DNA from: an uncultured Bacteroidales bacterium
GTDB lineage: Bacteria; Bacteroidota; Bacteroidia; Bacteroidales; UBA932
DNA length: 64,000 bases
Direction: 5' to 3'
NCBI GenBank assembly: GCA_944326245.1
Contig: CALVDF010000004.1
Location: forward strand, 62,001-126,000
Part shown: one piece after another, positions 1-8,777 of the stretch
Numbering within the stretch: position 1 is the first letter of the stretch
Layout of the letters: the number at the start of each line of letters is the position of its first letter
Made by a program: the position numbers and the translations under genes
The notes under the pieces: generated by a model
Told to the model about the DNA's origin: nothing
What the model saw: only the letters and a program-made list of their open reading frames with translations
The model's database searches: none

Positions 1-610
1 TGTCGCGTGGCATGCTTTCGCCTGTGAGGGCTATGGTATTGAGGGAAGAGCTACCCTCGATGACCGTTCCGTCCAGCGGAACTTTTTCTCCAGGTCTTAT
101 GACGATCACCTCTCCGGGACTTACCTCTTCGGGAGCCACTTTCAGTATTTTCCCGTCCCTTTCCACCTCGGCGGAATCAGGCCTTATGTCCATGAGATGG
201 GAGATGCTGTCCCGGCTTTTGCCCTCGGCATAGGTCTCGAAAAGTTCTCCTACCTGGAAAAACAGCATGACGAAGACGGCTTCCGGGAATTCGCTCTCCG
301 CTCCGGGCAGAAATCCTATGCACAGGGCCCCTATGGTGGCGATGGACATGAGGAAATTCTCGTTGAACACATCTCCGCGGGCGATTCCCTGAACGGCTTC
401 TTTCAGTGTGCCGAATCCTATGAGCAGGTATGGGACGAGATATATTGCCAGCATCGCCAGCATGTCCGGCGAGAAACGTTTTTCTATAAAGACCGCAACT
501 GCGAGCAGTACGGATGTGACAGCTATAAGGGCGATCCGGCGTTTCATGCCGGCATCGCAATGCCGGCTCCCGTGTGTGTGGCCGGCTGTGTCGTGATGTG
601 TGTGGGCCAT
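1..610 (-). CDS. Heavy-metal translocating P-type ATPase, N-terminal part (cut by window edge)
   Basis: Membrane pump of the P1B family that exports (or imports) a soft or transition metal ion using ATP. The visible part runs from a His-rich N-terminus (MAHTHHDTAGHTHG), through membrane segments around residues 25-110, into the actuator domain, ending just after the TGES phosphatase loop. The DKTGT phosphorylation site and the CPC-type metal motif would lie beyond the left edge, so the metal cannot be assigned. The His-rich start suggests zinc, cobalt or nickel rather than copper. The ATG at 610 is preceded on the minus strand by TATTTTTG at 643-636. A palindromic operator and a Fur-family gene lie directly upstream, which suggests metal-responsive control. 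Confidence 0.9.
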   Translation of the reverse strand, partial: MAHTHHDTAGHTHGSRHCDAGMKRRIALIAVTSVLLAVAVFIEKRFSPDMLAMLAIYLVPYLLIGFGTLKEAVQGIARGDVFNENFLMSIATIGALCIGFLPGAESEFPEAVFVMLFFQVGELFETYAEGKSRDSISHLMDIRPDSAEVERDGKILKVAPEEVSPGEVIVIRPGEKVPLDGTVIEGSSSLNTIALTGESMPRD

Positions 611-635
611 GTTTCTTCGTATTTGAATACGGATG

Positions 636-643
636 CAAAAATA
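636..643 (-). promoter_or_regulatory. Probable -7 element of the metal ATPase gene
   Basis: TATTTTTG read on the minus strand matches the Bacteroidetes TAnnTTTG -7 element and sits about 25 bases before the ATPase ATG. No -33 TTTG is found at the ideal distance; the TTG of the operator half-site is only 14 bases upstream. Confidence 0.5.
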
Positions 644-655
644 TGATGGCGGGTT

Positions 656-707
656 TGCAACCAGGTTCCGGAAAAGGTCCTGGACATCACTTTGCAACCC
701 GGTTGCA
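656..707. promoter_or_regulatory. Pair of related palindromes, candidate Fur-family operator
   Basis: TGCAACCCGGTTGCA at 693-707 is an inverted repeat with 7-base arms around one central base. It lies inside the last codons of the fur-like gene. A degenerate copy, TGCAACCAGGTTCC, lies at 656-669, about 13 bases upstream of the ATPase -7 element. The two centres are 37 bases apart. Symmetry, duplication and position suggest the binding site of the neighbouring Fur-family regulator; this is inference. Confidence 0.5.
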
Positions 708-1130
708 TCCTTTGCCGGAGCATTCGGGGCAGAGGCCCTTGACGGTGTAGTTGATGGTGTCGACGATGTACCCTTCCGGCAGGCTGACCAGCGGTATCTT
801 GACGTCTTCGATGCAGAATGTCCTGTGGCAGGCTTCGCAGTAGAAATGAATGTGATGGTTCTCGACTTTGCAGCCCGAAGATTCACAGCGGCACAGCTCG
901 TATTTTGTGGAGCCGCTGCCGTCCTCGAAAGAGTGTATCGCATGGTGCTCCAGCAGTACATTGAGTGACCTGAATATGGTGGACTTGTCCATGGTCTCCA
1001 GCTCTGTTTCCAGTTCGGTCAGGGATGCCGGGTGGGTGAGTGCGGAGAGTTTCTGCAGGACGAGGATCCTGGCGGCAGTAGGGTGTATGCCGTGGTCGAT
1101 CAGCTGCTGCTCTATGTGGTTTGCTGCCAT
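687..1130 (-). CDS. Fur-family transcriptional regulator
   Basis: Metal-responsive DNA-binding repressor of 147 residues. The N-terminal half is a winged helix with the typical TxARxxVLxxL layout (here HPTAARILVLQKL) and the helix SKSTIFRSLN-like (DKSTIFRSLNVL). The C-terminal half holds Cys-rich metal sites: CRCESSGC, the HHIHFYCEAC segment and a terminal CPEC. The two CxxC-type pairs fit a structural zinc site as in Zur/Fur. The start at 1130 was chosen because MAANHIEQQ begins the conserved fold; the open frame extends to 1349 without family similarity. It lies between a DUF2284 gene and the metal ATPase, all on the minus strand, and probably controls the ATPase through the palindrome at 656-707. 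Zur versus other Fur subtypes cannot be decided. Confidence 0.88.
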   Translation of the reverse strand: MAANHIEQQLIDHGIHPTAARILVLQKLSALTHPASLTELETELETMDKSTIFRSLNVLLEHHAIHSFEDGSGSTKYELCRCESSGCKVENHHIHFYCEACHRTFCIEDVKIPLVSLPEGYIVDTINYTVKGLCPECSGKGCNRVAK

Positions 1131-1188
1131 GTCGTTGGATTTTAGAGTGCGAATATGGTGAAAAGTGGGGAGAAATGAAAGATTATTT

Positions 1189-1836
1189 TCAGTAGGCGAG
1201 GCCGCTGACAAGTGTGAGGTAGGCAGGGGGATTGCCGTTTGAGGCCCATTGCAGCGGGATCCCGAAGATGTCTGAGGCTGTGAGTGCGATGTCGAAGCCC
1301 ATGGCTTCCAGGGAGGGGCGGATGCTTTTCGGGTGGCGGCATGGGGCATTGCTGCGGCGGGTACATTGTTCCGGCGGGCAGAGCAGGCAGGTCCCTGCGA
1401 AGAATGCCCGCACCGGAGAGTTGCAGCCCCTTTCGCCGGAGCCGTCTTCGCCGGAGCCCGCTTCGCGTTCCCGTCTGAGCAGCATCGCGTCCAGCCGGTA
1501 GCGTTCCTTCCTTATGATCTCTTCCGATACCTCTCTGGTGAGTACAGTCCCTCCCGCAGGAGTGATCCTGGTTGCAAGCAGGTCGATGGTGCCGTACCGG
1601 CGCAGGCACTGCTCCTCGTCGAAGCTGTAGGGCGGGCAGGCCCAGCAGGTGCCGAAACGGCTGCATTCGTGGCAGTATCCCCTGACCCTGCCGAAGTCCC
1701 TGTAGCCTGCGATGTATTCCTGCATGGGTATTGTCTTCAGGATGTCTTCGGCTGTATATGTCTGACCTGCAGAGAGTATGGAGCCCATGCCGTCTGGCGT
1801 GCCTCCGGTTCCCGGTGTGCGCTGTGTCCGTTCCAT
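1189..1836 (-). CDS. DUF2284-type Cys-rich predicted metal-binding protein
   Basis: A 215-residue protein resembling the DUF2284 family, for which no reaction is known to me. It is rich in paired cysteines: CHECSRFGTCWACPPY near residues 55-70, a second cluster with CLLCPPEQC around 150, and a following CRHP. The spacing suggests an Fe-S or zinc site. It ends with hydrophobic strands and the family-like 'GNPPAYLTLV' tail. There is no signal peptide, so it is probably cytoplasmic. It starts 65 bases from the divergent DUF456 gene and ends 58 bases before fur, so it may be co-transcribed with the metal genes. Residues 126-140 are a low-complexity Gly/Ser/Glu linker. Confidence 0.7.
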   Translation of the reverse strand: MERTQRTPGTGGTPDGMGSILSAGQTYTAEDILKTIPMQEYIAGYRDFGRVRGYCHECSRFGTCWACPPYSFDEEQCLRRYGTIDLLATRITPAGGTVLTREVSEEIIRKERYRLDAMLLRREREAGSGEDGSGERGCNSPVRAFFAGTCLLCPPEQCTRRSNAPCRHPKSIRPSLEAMGFDIALTASDIFGIPLQWASNGNPPAYLTLVSGLAY

Positions 1837-1901
1837 CTGGTTTTTTCTGCAAATCTAAGCATTTATATGTTAAATTTGTGCACAATCAAAACTGTCCTCA
1901 A

Positions 1902-2396
1902 ATGGAAATCTTTATCGACGTAGTAGCCGTAATTCTCGGCATAGTGGGCCTTCTGGGCTGTATTCTTCCGGTGCTGCCCGGACCTCCGTGCAGTCTGGTC
2001 GGGATGTTCATGCTGTATCTGTGGGGATCTCCCTGCGCGCAGGACGACATAACGATGCGTCTGCTTATGATAATGGTGGGTGTCACGGTCGCTGTTACGG
2101 TGCTGGACTATGTAGTGCCAGGATGGCTTACCAGGGTGACGGGCGGAACGAAGTATGCTTCGAGGGGCGCAACGGCCGGCATGATAGTCGGGATCCTGTT
2201 CTTTCCCCCTTGGGGCATGATTGCCGGTGCATTCCTGGGAGCGCTGGCGGCCGAACTGTATTGGGGCGGGAAGAAGATGAATCAGGGGCTGAAAGCTGCC
2301 GCCGGATCCTTCCTGGGTTTCCTGTTGGGGACCGGAGCCAAGCTGGCGGCTTCGGGAGTAATGCTCTATTACATCATCATCGCCCTTATTCCTTAG
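1902..2396 (+). CDS. DUF456 family membrane protein
   Basis: Small inner-membrane protein of 164 residues with four or five hydrophobic helices and Gly-rich packing motifs, typical of DUF456. The N-terminal segment has the family's GLLGCILPVLPGPP motif, followed by a charged loop and a second half with alternating Gly/Ala helices. The function is not known to me. The ATG at 1902 is chosen because MEIFIDV opens the first helix; the longer frame from 1731 reads through the upstream intergenic region. It is transcribed alone and divergently from the DUF2284 gene. Confidence 0.75.
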   Translation: MEIFIDVVAVILGIVGLLGCILPVLPGPPCSLVGMFMLYLWGSPCAQDDITMRLLMIMVGVTVAVTVLDYVVPGWLTRVTGGTKYASRGATAGMIVGILFFPPWGMIAGAFLGALAAELYWGGKKMNQGLKAAAGSFLGFLLGTGAKLAASGVMLYYIIIALIP

Positions 2397-2423
2397 GCAG
2401 CTTCCGGTCAGGACAGCTTCCGG

Positions 2424-3026
2424 TCACCGGATGGTAGTGCAGTTGCCGCGGGATAGCACAATGATGCGGCAGGCCATTTCGAAAAATACCGCACGGCGGA
2501 AGGTCTCCCTGAAGTCGGGGCCGCAGGCGACCTGTCCGTGGTTGGACATCAGGGCGATGTCATGTTCCGCCAGGGCCTCCGTCACGGCTGCTGCCAGTTC
2601 GGGACTTCCCGGGGGCAGGAACGGTACAGTAGGGACTTCCCGTCCTACGTACAGCGGCCCTTCGAGGGTGACATTGAAATCCTTGGGCTTGTCCTTCATG
2701 CAGGCCACTACCGTGGCATAGGGAGACTGGAAATGCAGGACGCATCCCACTTCCGGGCGGCGGCGCATGATTCCCAGATGGAAACCGGCCTCCATGGTGG
2801 GGGTTATCCCGTTGAGTACTTCCCCGTCGCAGATGCGGCAGAGGGCTATCTGGTCTTCCTGCAGCTCTTCGAGCCATGAACCGGTGGCCGACAGCATGGC
2901 GCAGCCGGAACTGTCCTTGTCCCCGATGCACCGCAGTGACAGGTTTCCGCTGCTGCACGAGAGCAGTCCTGCCGCAGCTGTCCTGCGGGCACAGTCGATG
3001 AAATGCTGTATTTCTTCCTTTTTCAT
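2424..3026 (-). CDS. Class II aldolase/adducin family protein
   Basis: A 200-residue enzyme of the L-fuculose-phosphate aldolase fold, which normally uses zinc to split or epimerise sugar phosphates. Visible elements are the phosphate-binding SSGNLSLR near 25-32, the glutamate of PTMEAGFH (E79), the histidine region LHFQSPYATV (H98) and the late histidine SNHGQV (H163). In most members the motif is HxH; here the second His is Gln100, so one of three zinc ligands seems replaced. Its ATG overlaps the stop codon of the upstream sulfatase (ATGA), indicating translational coupling and a shared task in handling a desulfated sugar. The substrate is unknown. Confidence 0.75.
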   Translation of the reverse strand: MKKEEIQHFIDCARRTAAAGLLSCSSGNLSLRCIGDKDSSGCAMLSATGSWLEELQEDQIALCRICDGEVLNGITPTMEAGFHLGIMRRRPEVGCVLHFQSPYATVVACMKDKPKDFNVTLEGPLYVGREVPTVPFLPPGSPELAAAVTEALAEHDIALMSNHGQVACGPDFRETFRRAVFFEMACRIIVLSRGNCTTIR

Positions 3027-4684
3027 ATTTTCCCTGACAATTCTTCCCTGACGGGATCGTCATACATTTCCTGAAGCCTGTCCAGCTCGCGGTGAAGCCG
3101 TCTCTGTACCCTGCGGTATGAGCGGTCCCCGTAGAGATTGTGCATCTCCGAAGGGTCTTTCCTGAGATCGTAGAGCTCCCATGAGTCGATGTCGTGGCCG
3201 TAGAAATGGATCAGCTTGTAGCGGTCCGTGCGGACTCCGTAGTGGCGGCGGACAGCATGTTCTCCGGGGAATTCGTAGAAATGGTAGTAGAGGGACTTGC
3301 GCCAGTGCCTGCCTTTCTCCGTCCTGCCTGTGCGCAGGAATGACAGGTAGGACTCGCCCTGGATGTCGTCCGGGACTGTCACGCCTGCCATCTCGAGGAA
3401 GGTGGGGGCGTGGTCGATATTCTGGACGAGTGCGTCCACTTCGCCGTGGAAGCCGCCCGGATAACGTGCCAGCAGAGGCGTCCGGAACGATTCCTCGTAC
3501 ATGAAACGCTTGTCGAACCAGCCGTGTTCACCCATATAGAAGCCCTGGTCGGAGGTGTAGATGACCAGGGTGTTGTCCCAGAGTCCGGATTCCATGAGAT
3601 AGTCCAGGACGCGGCCCACATTGCGGTCTACCGAGCGTATGACGCTCAGATAGTCGCTGATGTAGCGGCGGTACTTCCATTCGTACAGGGCGTTGCCGGA
3701 GAGGCTGTCGGCTTTGAACTTCTCGATGACAGGGACGTAGTAGGCGTCCCATACGGCCTTCTGCTCCGGTGTCATGCGGCCTGGCGTGAGGGACTCTCCG
3801 CTGTTGTCTTCAGATGTCGAGTACATGTATCTGCCGTAGCCTTCCAGACCGGTGGAGGTGTGGATTTCCCCTTCCCTGTCCGCCATTTTCAGGTCGTATA
3901 CCAGGTCCATGTGGCGGCCTATCTCCATTTCCTGTGCCGCTGCCGCCGGGCGTCCGGCATAGTCGTCGTAGAAATTGTCCGGCAGGGGCAGTTCCGCACC
4001 GTCGAAGGCGCCCAGATCCTGCAGGTCCGGCATCCATGTCCGGTGGGGGGCCTTGTGGTGCAGCAGGAGGCAGAACGGCTTCTCGGGATCACGCCTGTTC
4101 TTCAGCCAGTCGAGGGCCAGGTCGGTAGTGATGTCGGTGGCATAGCCAGGGATGACCTTCTTCCGGCCGTTGTCTATGAAAGTCGGGTTGTAGTAGTCGC
4201 CCTGTCCTGTGAGGATGTTCCAGTAGTCGAAGCCTGTAGGCTCGGAGGTGAGGTGCCATTTGCCTATGACGGCCGTCTCATATCCGGCCTGCTGCAGGAG
4301 CTTGGGGAAGGTCTGCTGGCTGCCGTCGAAAGTGCGGGTGTTGTCCGTGAACCCGTTCTTGTGGCTGTGCTTGCCGGTGAGCAGGCAGGCCCTGCTCGGT
4401 CCGCTTATGGAGTTGGCTACGAAGCTGTTGGTAAACAGGATGCCGGAGTCGGCCAGACGGTCGATGTTGGGGGTCTCTATCAGGCCGTGCCCGTATGCAC
4501 CTATGGTCTGCCAGGAGTGGTCGTCACTCATTATGTATATGATGTTGAGCGGCTTGCGAATGTCGTTTCCGGACTGGCCCTCTCCTTTTGCAGTCCCTTT
4601 CTGTGATGTGCAGGCTGTCGGGAGGATGAGGATCCCCGCCGCGGCGAATGCCATCCTGGCTCTGTTTTTACCGATGCTGTTCAT
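3023..4684 (-). CDS. Sulfatase (S1 family, serine-type), lipoprotein
   Basis: Hydrolyses sulfate esters, probably on host or algal glycans. The 553-residue protein starts with a lipoprotein signal (lipobox LPTAC, Cys25), so it should be anchored at the cell surface or in the periplasm. Asp54-Asp55 bind calcium, and the activation motif is SGPSRACLLTG (Ser94-x-Pro-Ser-Arg), a serine-type site that needs an anaerobic sulfatase-maturating radical-SAM enzyme. Further conserved parts are GKWHLT near 145 and the SDQGFYMGEHGWFDKR block near 380. The ending resembles N-acetylglucosamine-6-sulfatase-like members ('YDLRKDPSEMHNLY'). It is the first gene of a two-gene operon with the class II aldolase. 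Confidence 0.9.
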   Translation of the reverse strand: MNSIGKNRARMAFAAAGILILPTACTSQKGTAKGEGQSGNDIRKPLNIIYIMSDDHSWQTIGAYGHGLIETPNIDRLADSGILFTNSFVANSISGPSRACLLTGKHSHKNGFTDNTRTFDGSQQTFPKLLQQAGYETAVIGKWHLTSEPTGFDYWNILTGQGDYYNPTFIDNGRKKVIPGYATDITTDLALDWLKNRRDPEKPFCLLLHHKAPHRTWMPDLQDLGAFDGAELPLPDNFYDDYAGRPAAAAQEMEIGRHMDLVYDLKMADREGEIHTSTGLEGYGRYMYSTSEDNSGESLTPGRMTPEQKAVWDAYYVPVIEKFKADSLSGNALYEWKYRRYISDYLSVIRSVDRNVGRVLDYLMESGLWDNTLVIYTSDQGFYMGEHGWFDKRFMYEESFRTPLLARYPGGFHGEVDALVQNIDHAPTFLEMAGVTVPDDIQGESYLSFLRTGRTEKGRHWRKSLYYHFYEFPGEHAVRRHYGVRTDRYKLIHFYGHDIDSWELYDLRKDPSEMHNLYGDRSYRRVQRRLHRELDRLQEMYDDPVREELSGKI

Positions 4685-4734
4685 ATTATACTGAATTATC
4701 CTGCAAGATATGGAAAATTTCGATACGGGATATA

Positions 4735-4776
4735 CGAAAAAAGCCGCCCTCCGGTGTTGCCCGGGAGCGGCCTTTT
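4735..4776 (-). terminator. Rho-independent terminator of hsp20
   Basis: GCCGCCCTCCGG (4743-4754) can pair with CCGGGAGCGGC (4761-4771). On the minus strand it is followed by a run of six T, about 50 bases after the hsp20 stop. A weaker T tract on the plus side (4773-4780) could make it bidirectional. Confidence 0.75.
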
Positions 4777-4820
4777 CTTTTGCAGCAGGTGCAGATGCAT
4801 CTGCATTGTTGTCCGTCAGA

Positions 4821-5261
4821 CTATTTTATATCGATGAACCTCTCTTTAGGAGCGGCAGGTGCTTCAGTTACCTTAGGCAGGGTGATGTTCAGTACACCGT
4901 GCTCCATGCTGGCACTGATCTCTTCTTTCTTGATGTCGTCAGGAAGAAGCAGAGCCTGTTCGAAGTGGGAGTAGGAGAATTCCCTTCTGAGGTATTTCTC
5001 GTCCTTCTTCTCTTCTTTCTCCTCATTCTTGTGTTCAAGGGTGACCACAAGTTCGTTCTCTTCGTTGATGCGGATTTTGAAATCGTCCTTGGACATACCG
5101 GGAGCGGCTATCTCTACGGTGTATTCCTTGTCATTTTCCTTTACGTTGATGGCAGGGGACGAAGTCCTCATCATGTTTCCGAAATGCCTGAAGTCATCAT
5201 CGAAAAAGTCATTGAAAAAAGCGGGCAGCCAATTCTGCTGTGTTCTTCTGCTAGGTACCAT
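4821..5261 (-). CDS. Small heat shock protein, Hsp20/alpha-crystallin family
   Basis: ATP-independent chaperone that holds unfolding proteins. The 146-residue protein has an N-terminal aromatic/acidic arm (WLPAFFNDFFDDDF), the alpha-crystallin core from about residue 40 to 135 with the family motif AAPGMSKDDFKI, and the late GVLNITLPK strand. A charged KNEEKEEKKDEK stretch is inserted in the middle of the core. A start at 5276 is possible, but the GGAGG at 5274-5270 lies eight bases before the ATG at 5261, which favours the shorter form beginning MVPSRR. It is transcribed alone with a clear terminator; no CIRCE-type operator was seen. Confidence 0.93.
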   Translation of the reverse strand: MVPSRRTQQNWLPAFFNDFFDDDFRHFGNMMRTSSPAINVKENDKEYTVEIAAPGMSKDDFKIRINEENELVVTLEHKNEEKEEKKDEKYLRREFSYSHFEQALLLPDDIKKEEISASMEHGVLNITLPKVTEAPAAPKERFIDIK

Positions 5262-5546
5262 AATTTTATCCTCCATTTTAATTTGTTCTTTTTAATGTTT
5301 TCCGAACGCCTTCCCGGGGAGTTTCCCGGAGCCCCTTCCGGGGTCTCCGTTCCGCCCTCCCTTTCGGGCGTTCGACAGGATATATCGCAAATTGCGGACC
5401 AGTGAGGATTATGTCCGGAGAAGCGGAAAAATTGGCTTAAATTTGTGACAAATTGTCACTAATGTGCTGATTTATAGCGAATTATAAGACATTTTGGCAG
5501 TTGCGTGCCGAAATCCGGCAGAGAACCGAAAAAATTGTGAAAATCC

Positions 5547-5598
5547 TTGTATATTAAAAAATTAGTGGTATATTTGCAGCCCGCAAAAAGTATGCGGG
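5547..5598 (+). promoter_or_regulatory. Promoter of the ribosomal protein operon and leader hairpin
   Basis: TTG at 5547-5549, 19 bases, then TATATTTG at 5569-5576 is an ideal Bacteroidetes promoter. Transcription should start near 5580-5583. The transcript would begin with the stem CCCGC (5580-5584) and GCGGG (5594-5598), 40 bases before rplC. The hairpin could protect the 5' end or bind a ribosomal protein. The rest of the gap 5262-5546 holds no gene; a GC-rich run at 5310-5375 has no clear role. Confidence 0.8.
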
Positions 5599-5638
5599 AA
5601 CTTTTAGTTCATTGATTAACAACAAATTAATTAAACCA

Positions 5639-6262
5639 ATGCCTGGATTAATTGGAAAAAAAATCGGAATGACTTCCGTTTTCGATGCTGATGGGAAGAA
5701 TATCCCATGCACCGTTATTGAGGCTGGTCCCTGTGTTGTCACGCAGATTCGTACAGTAGAGAAAGATGGTTATGCCGCTGTACAACTTGCCTATGACGAG
5801 ATGAAAGAAAAACACACCAGCAAGGCTCTCAAAGGCCACTTCGACAAGGCAGGAACCACACCCAAGCGCAAACTTGTGGAGTTCAAGGCGGACTTCCCCA
5901 AGGAGCTGAAGCTTGGAGACACAGTAACCGTTTCAGACCTCAGCGAGGGAGTGGAATGGGTTGACGTTACCGGTATCTCTAAAGGTAAGGGATTCCAGGG
6001 CGTCGTAAAGCGTCACGGATTTGCCGGTGTGGGCGGACAGACCCACGGTCAGGCCGACAGACTCCGTCACCCTGGTTCTATGGGTGCATCCTCTTGGCCT
6101 TCAAGAGTATTCAAAGGTATGAGAATGGCAGGCCGCATGGGCGGTGACCGCGTGAAGGTTCTCAACCTTAAAGTTATCAAGGTTATCCCTGAGAACAATC
6201 TGGTTCTCGTGAAGGGTTCTATTCCCGGAGCAAAGGGTTCTTATGTAATTGTGGAGGACTAA
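5639..6262 (+). CDS. rplC: 50S ribosomal protein L3
   Basis: Assembly-initiating protein of the large subunit that binds 23S rRNA near the peptidyl transferase centre. The 207 residues match the family's usual length. Recognisable parts are the start [15 protein letters not shown], the central [19 protein letters not shown] and [14 protein letters not shown] loop whose Gln is the methylation target in E. coli, and [13 protein letters not shown]. The ATG at 5639 is chosen; an upstream TTG adds residues foreign to L3. It is the first gene of the operon, directly behind its promoter. The usual preceding gene rpsJ is missing. Confidence 0.97.
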   Translation: MPGLIGKKIGMTSVFDADGKNIPCTVIEAGPCVVTQIRTVEKDGYAAVQLAYDEMKEKHTSKALKGHFDKAGTTPKRKLVEFKADFPKELKLGDTVTVSDLSEGVEWVDVTGISKGKGFQGVVKRHGFAGVGGQTHGQADRLRHPGSMGASSWPSRVFKGMRMAGRMGGDRVKVLNLKVIKVIPENNLVLVKGSIPGAKGSYVIVED

Positions 6263-6266
6263 CGTT

Positions 6267-6893
6267 ATGGAATTGTCAGTTTACAAAATCGACGGAACCG
6301 AATCGGGAAAGAAAGTGACCCTGGATTCGTCCATTTTCGGCATAGAGCCGAATGATCATGCGATCTATCTCGACGTAAAACAGTATCTGGCCAACCAGCG
6401 TCAGGGTACTCACAAGTCAAAGGACCGCTCGGAGGTGAGCTACAGCACCAAGAAGATGGGACGTCAGAAAGGCGGTGGCGGAGCACGTCACGGCAGCATC
6501 AAGTCCAACATCTACGTGGGCGGTGGCCGCGCTTTCGGACCCAAACCCCGTGATTATGGCTTCAAGCTCAACAAGAAGCTGAAACAGCTTGCCCGTTACT
6601 CAGCCCTGTCCTACAAGGCACAGGAGAATGCCATCATCATGGTCGAGCCCTTCAGCATGGACGCTCCCAAGACCAAGGAGTTCATCCAGATTCTGGACAA
6701 CATCAAAGCCAACGGAAGAAGGACCCTGTTCGTACTTCCCGAAAACAGTGAGAATATTTACAAGTCATCACGCAATCTTCAGAATGTCAATGTAATCTCG
6801 GTTGACGAGATCAACACCTACAACATCATGAACTCTTACCAGCTCGTTATGGTGGACGGTGTACAGGACATCATTGCCGAAAGACGCAAATAA
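6267..6893 (+). CDS. rplD: 50S ribosomal protein L4
   Basis: Large-subunit protein lining the nascent peptide tunnel. In several bacteria it also represses its own S10 operon by binding the leader mRNA. The 208 residues include the basic, glycine-rich extended loop [16 protein letters not shown] (about residues 60-75) and the later globular domain with [13 protein letters not shown]. The ATG at 6267 ([10 protein letters not shown]) follows the rplC stop by four bases. The upstream in-frame start at 6249 would overlap rplC and is less likely. Confidence 0.97.
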   Translation: MELSVYKIDGTESGKKVTLDSSIFGIEPNDHAIYLDVKQYLANQRQGTHKSKDRSEVSYSTKKMGRQKGGGGARHGSIKSNIYVGGGRAFGPKPRDYGFKLNKKLKQLARYSALSYKAQENAIIMVEPFSMDAPKTKEFIQILDNIKANGRRTLFVLPENSENIYKSSRNLQNVNVISVDEINTYNIMNSYQLVMVDGVQDIIAERRK

Positions 6894-6904
6894 CCATAGG
6901 AGAA

Positions 6905-7195
6905 ATGGGAATTATTATTAAGCCTATCGTAACAGAGAAAATGACGGTTCAGGGCGATAAATTGAACCGTTACGGTTTCATCGTAGACCGCGCAGCCAAC
7001 AAGATCGAGATCAGGAAGGCTGTTGAAGAGCACTACGGAGTGACAGTGAAGGATGTCAACACTGTCAACTACCATGGCAAGCGTATTAACCGCTATACCA
7101 AGGCGGGATTACTCAGGGGCCGTGCCAACCACTATAAGAAAGCTTATGTGACACTGGCAGGCGAGGATAAGATTGATTTCTATAGCAACATTTAA
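6905..7195 (+). CDS. rplW: 50S ribosomal protein L23
   Basis: Protein at the tunnel exit that docks trigger factor and SRP. The 96 residues show the conserved [12 protein letters not shown] start and the [13 protein letters not shown] segment, followed by a basic loop ([17 protein letters not shown]) and the strand KKAYVTL. It lies 11 bases after rplD, in the standard gene order. Confidence 0.97.
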   Translation: MGIIIKPIVTEKMTVQGDKLNRYGFIVDRAANKIEIRKAVEEHYGVTVKDVNTVNYHGKRINRYTKAGLLRGRANHYKKAYVTLAGEDKIDFYSNI

Positions 7196-7199
7196 TCCT

Positions 7200-8024
7200 A
7201 TGGCAATACGTAAATTCAAACCGACCACACCAGGTCAGAGAAATAAAGCGATAAGCGCATTTGACGAGATTACCTGCACAACACCCGAGAAGTCACTTCT
7301 CGAACCCGTCAGGAAATCCGGCGGCCGCAACAACAGCGGTAAGATGACCATGCGCTACATCGGTGGCGGACACAAGAGAATGTACCGTATCATCGACTTC
7401 CGTCGTGACAAGGACAACTGTCCCGCAACCGTCAAGACCATTGAGTACGATCCCAACCGCAGTGCACGTATCGCACTGGTGGTATATGCTGACGGTGAGA
7501 AGAGATACATCATCGCCCCTGCAGGCATCCGCGTAGGCCAGACCATCGTGTCGGGTCCCGGCGTGGCTCCTGAAATCGGCAACACTCTTCCCCTCTCAGA
7601 AATTCCTCTGGGAACCGTTATCCACAACATCGAGCTCCGTCCCGGGCAGGGTGCCGCAATGGCCCGCAGCGCCGGAACATACGCACAGCTCACAGCACGT
7701 GAGGGCAAGCACGCAATCCTCCGCCTCCCTTCGGGTGAGACCAGAATGGTGCTCGTTACCTGCCGTGCAACCGTGGGAACGGTATCGAATTCCGACCACA
7801 ACCTCGAGTCGTCCGGTAAGGCAGGACGCAGCCGCTGGCTCGGCCGCAGACCCCGCAACCGTGGCGTCGTGATGAACCCTGTCGATCACCCTATGGGTGG
7901 TGGTGAAGGCCGCGCATCAGGAGGACATCCCCGTTCGCGTAAAGGTATTCCTGCAAAGGGCTACAAGACACGTAATCCCAAGAATACCTCGAATAAGTTT
8001 ATCATCGAAAGACGTAAGAAATAA
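7200..8024 (+). CDS. rplB: 50S ribosomal protein L2
   Basis: Core protein of the peptidyl transferase region, needed for subunit joining. The 274 residues carry the family start [14 protein letters not shown], the [21 protein letters not shown] region and the invariant C-terminal block [13 protein letters not shown] with the His needed for activity. The ATG at 7200 begins four bases after the rplW stop. The longer in-frame start at 7173 would overlap rplW. Confidence 0.97.
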   Translation: MAIRKFKPTTPGQRNKAISAFDEITCTTPEKSLLEPVRKSGGRNNSGKMTMRYIGGGHKRMYRIIDFRRDKDNCPATVKTIEYDPNRSARIALVVYADGEKRYIIAPAGIRVGQTIVSGPGVAPEIGNTLPLSEIPLGTVIHNIELRPGQGAAMARSAGTYAQLTAREGKHAILRLPSGETRMVLVTCRATVGTVSNSDHNLESSGKAGRSRWLGRRPRNRGVVMNPVDHPMGGGEGRASGGHPRSRKGIPAKGYKTRNPKNTSNKFIIERRKK

Positions 8025-8045
8025 CCGGAATAAAATCAGAGAATT

Positions 8046-8312
8046 ATGAGTAGATCACTTAGAAAAGGTCCCTACATTCAGGAAAGTCTCGAGAAGAAGG
8101 TTCTTGCAATGAACGAGGGTACCAAGAAGAAAGAAGTAATCAAGACCTGGTCCCGCGCCAGCATGATCTCTCCTGACTTTGTCGGCCATACCATCGCTGT
8201 ACACAACGGAAACAAGTTTATTCCGGTATACGTTACCGAGAACATGGTAGGACACAAGCTCGGAGAGTTTGCGCCGACCCGTACATTCAAAGGACATTCG
8301 GGCAACCGTTAA
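8046..8312 (+). CDS. rpsS: 30S ribosomal protein S19
   Basis: Small-subunit head protein that contacts 16S rRNA and the A-site tRNA region. The 88 residues have the typical [10 protein letters not shown] start, the [25 protein letters not shown] core and the ending [16 protein letters not shown]. Standard position between rplB and rplV. Confidence 0.97.
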   Translation: MSRSLRKGPYIQESLEKKVLAMNEGTKKKEVIKTWSRASMISPDFVGHTIAVHNGNKFIPVYVTENMVGHKLGEFAPTRTFKGHSGNR

Positions 8313-8330
8313 TAACTAAAAAGAATCACA

Positions 8331-8777
8331 ATGGGATCTCGTAAGAAAGAAATGGCCGACAGGCTGAAAGAAATAAAAAAGACAACAGCGATCGCAAAGC
8401 TGAACGATGTTCCTACATCGCCCCGCAAGATGCGTCTGGTCGCTGACATGATCAGAGGCGTTGAGGTCAACCATGCTCTTGATATCCTCAAGTATACCAA
8501 GAGGGAAGCCTCTATCCGCCTGGAGAAGCTCCTCAGAAGCGCCATTGCCAACTGGGAAGCCAAGAATGAAGGTGCCCGCAAGGAACTCGAAGACGGCAAC
8601 GTTATCGTGCAGACCATCATGGTCGGCCAGGGCACAACCCTCAAACGTATCCGTACAGCCCCTCAGGGCCGTGCCGGACGTATCCGCAAGCGCTCCAACC
8701 ACGTGACCATCATCGTAGGAGTGAAACCCGCAAAAGCAGAATCCAAAAACGAACCCGCTAATCAGGAGGAAAAATAA
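8331..8777 (+). CDS. rplV: 50S ribosomal protein L22
   Basis: Large-subunit protein whose beta-hairpin lines the peptide tunnel. The 148-residue form has an N-terminal lysine-rich extension (about 25 residues) before the core [17 protein letters not shown]. It ends with [18 protein letters not shown] and a short Lys/Glu-rich tail typical of Bacteroidetes. The stop codon directly abuts the rpsC ATG at 8778. Confidence 0.96.
   Translation: MGSRKKEMADRLKEIKKTTAIAKLNDVPTSPRKMRLVADMIRGVEVNHALDILKYTKREASIRLEKLLRSAIANWEAKNEGARKELEDGNVIVQTIMVGQGTTLKRIRTAPQGRAGRIRKRSNHVTIIVGVKPAKAESKNEPANQEEK

Noticed and set aside
177..638. Minus-strand frame of 153 codons at the left edge
   Set aside because: Another minus frame beginning at 610 encodes an evident P-type ATPase with TGES, so this one is a shadow.
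3410..4606. Plus-strand frame of 398 codons
   Set aside because: Antisense shadow of the sulfatase gene, which has an intact active-site motif and lipobox.
5310..5375. Terminator or heat-shock operator upstream of hsp20
   Set aside because: The GC-rich run can pair only weakly and has no T tract; no CIRCE-type inverted repeat was found.
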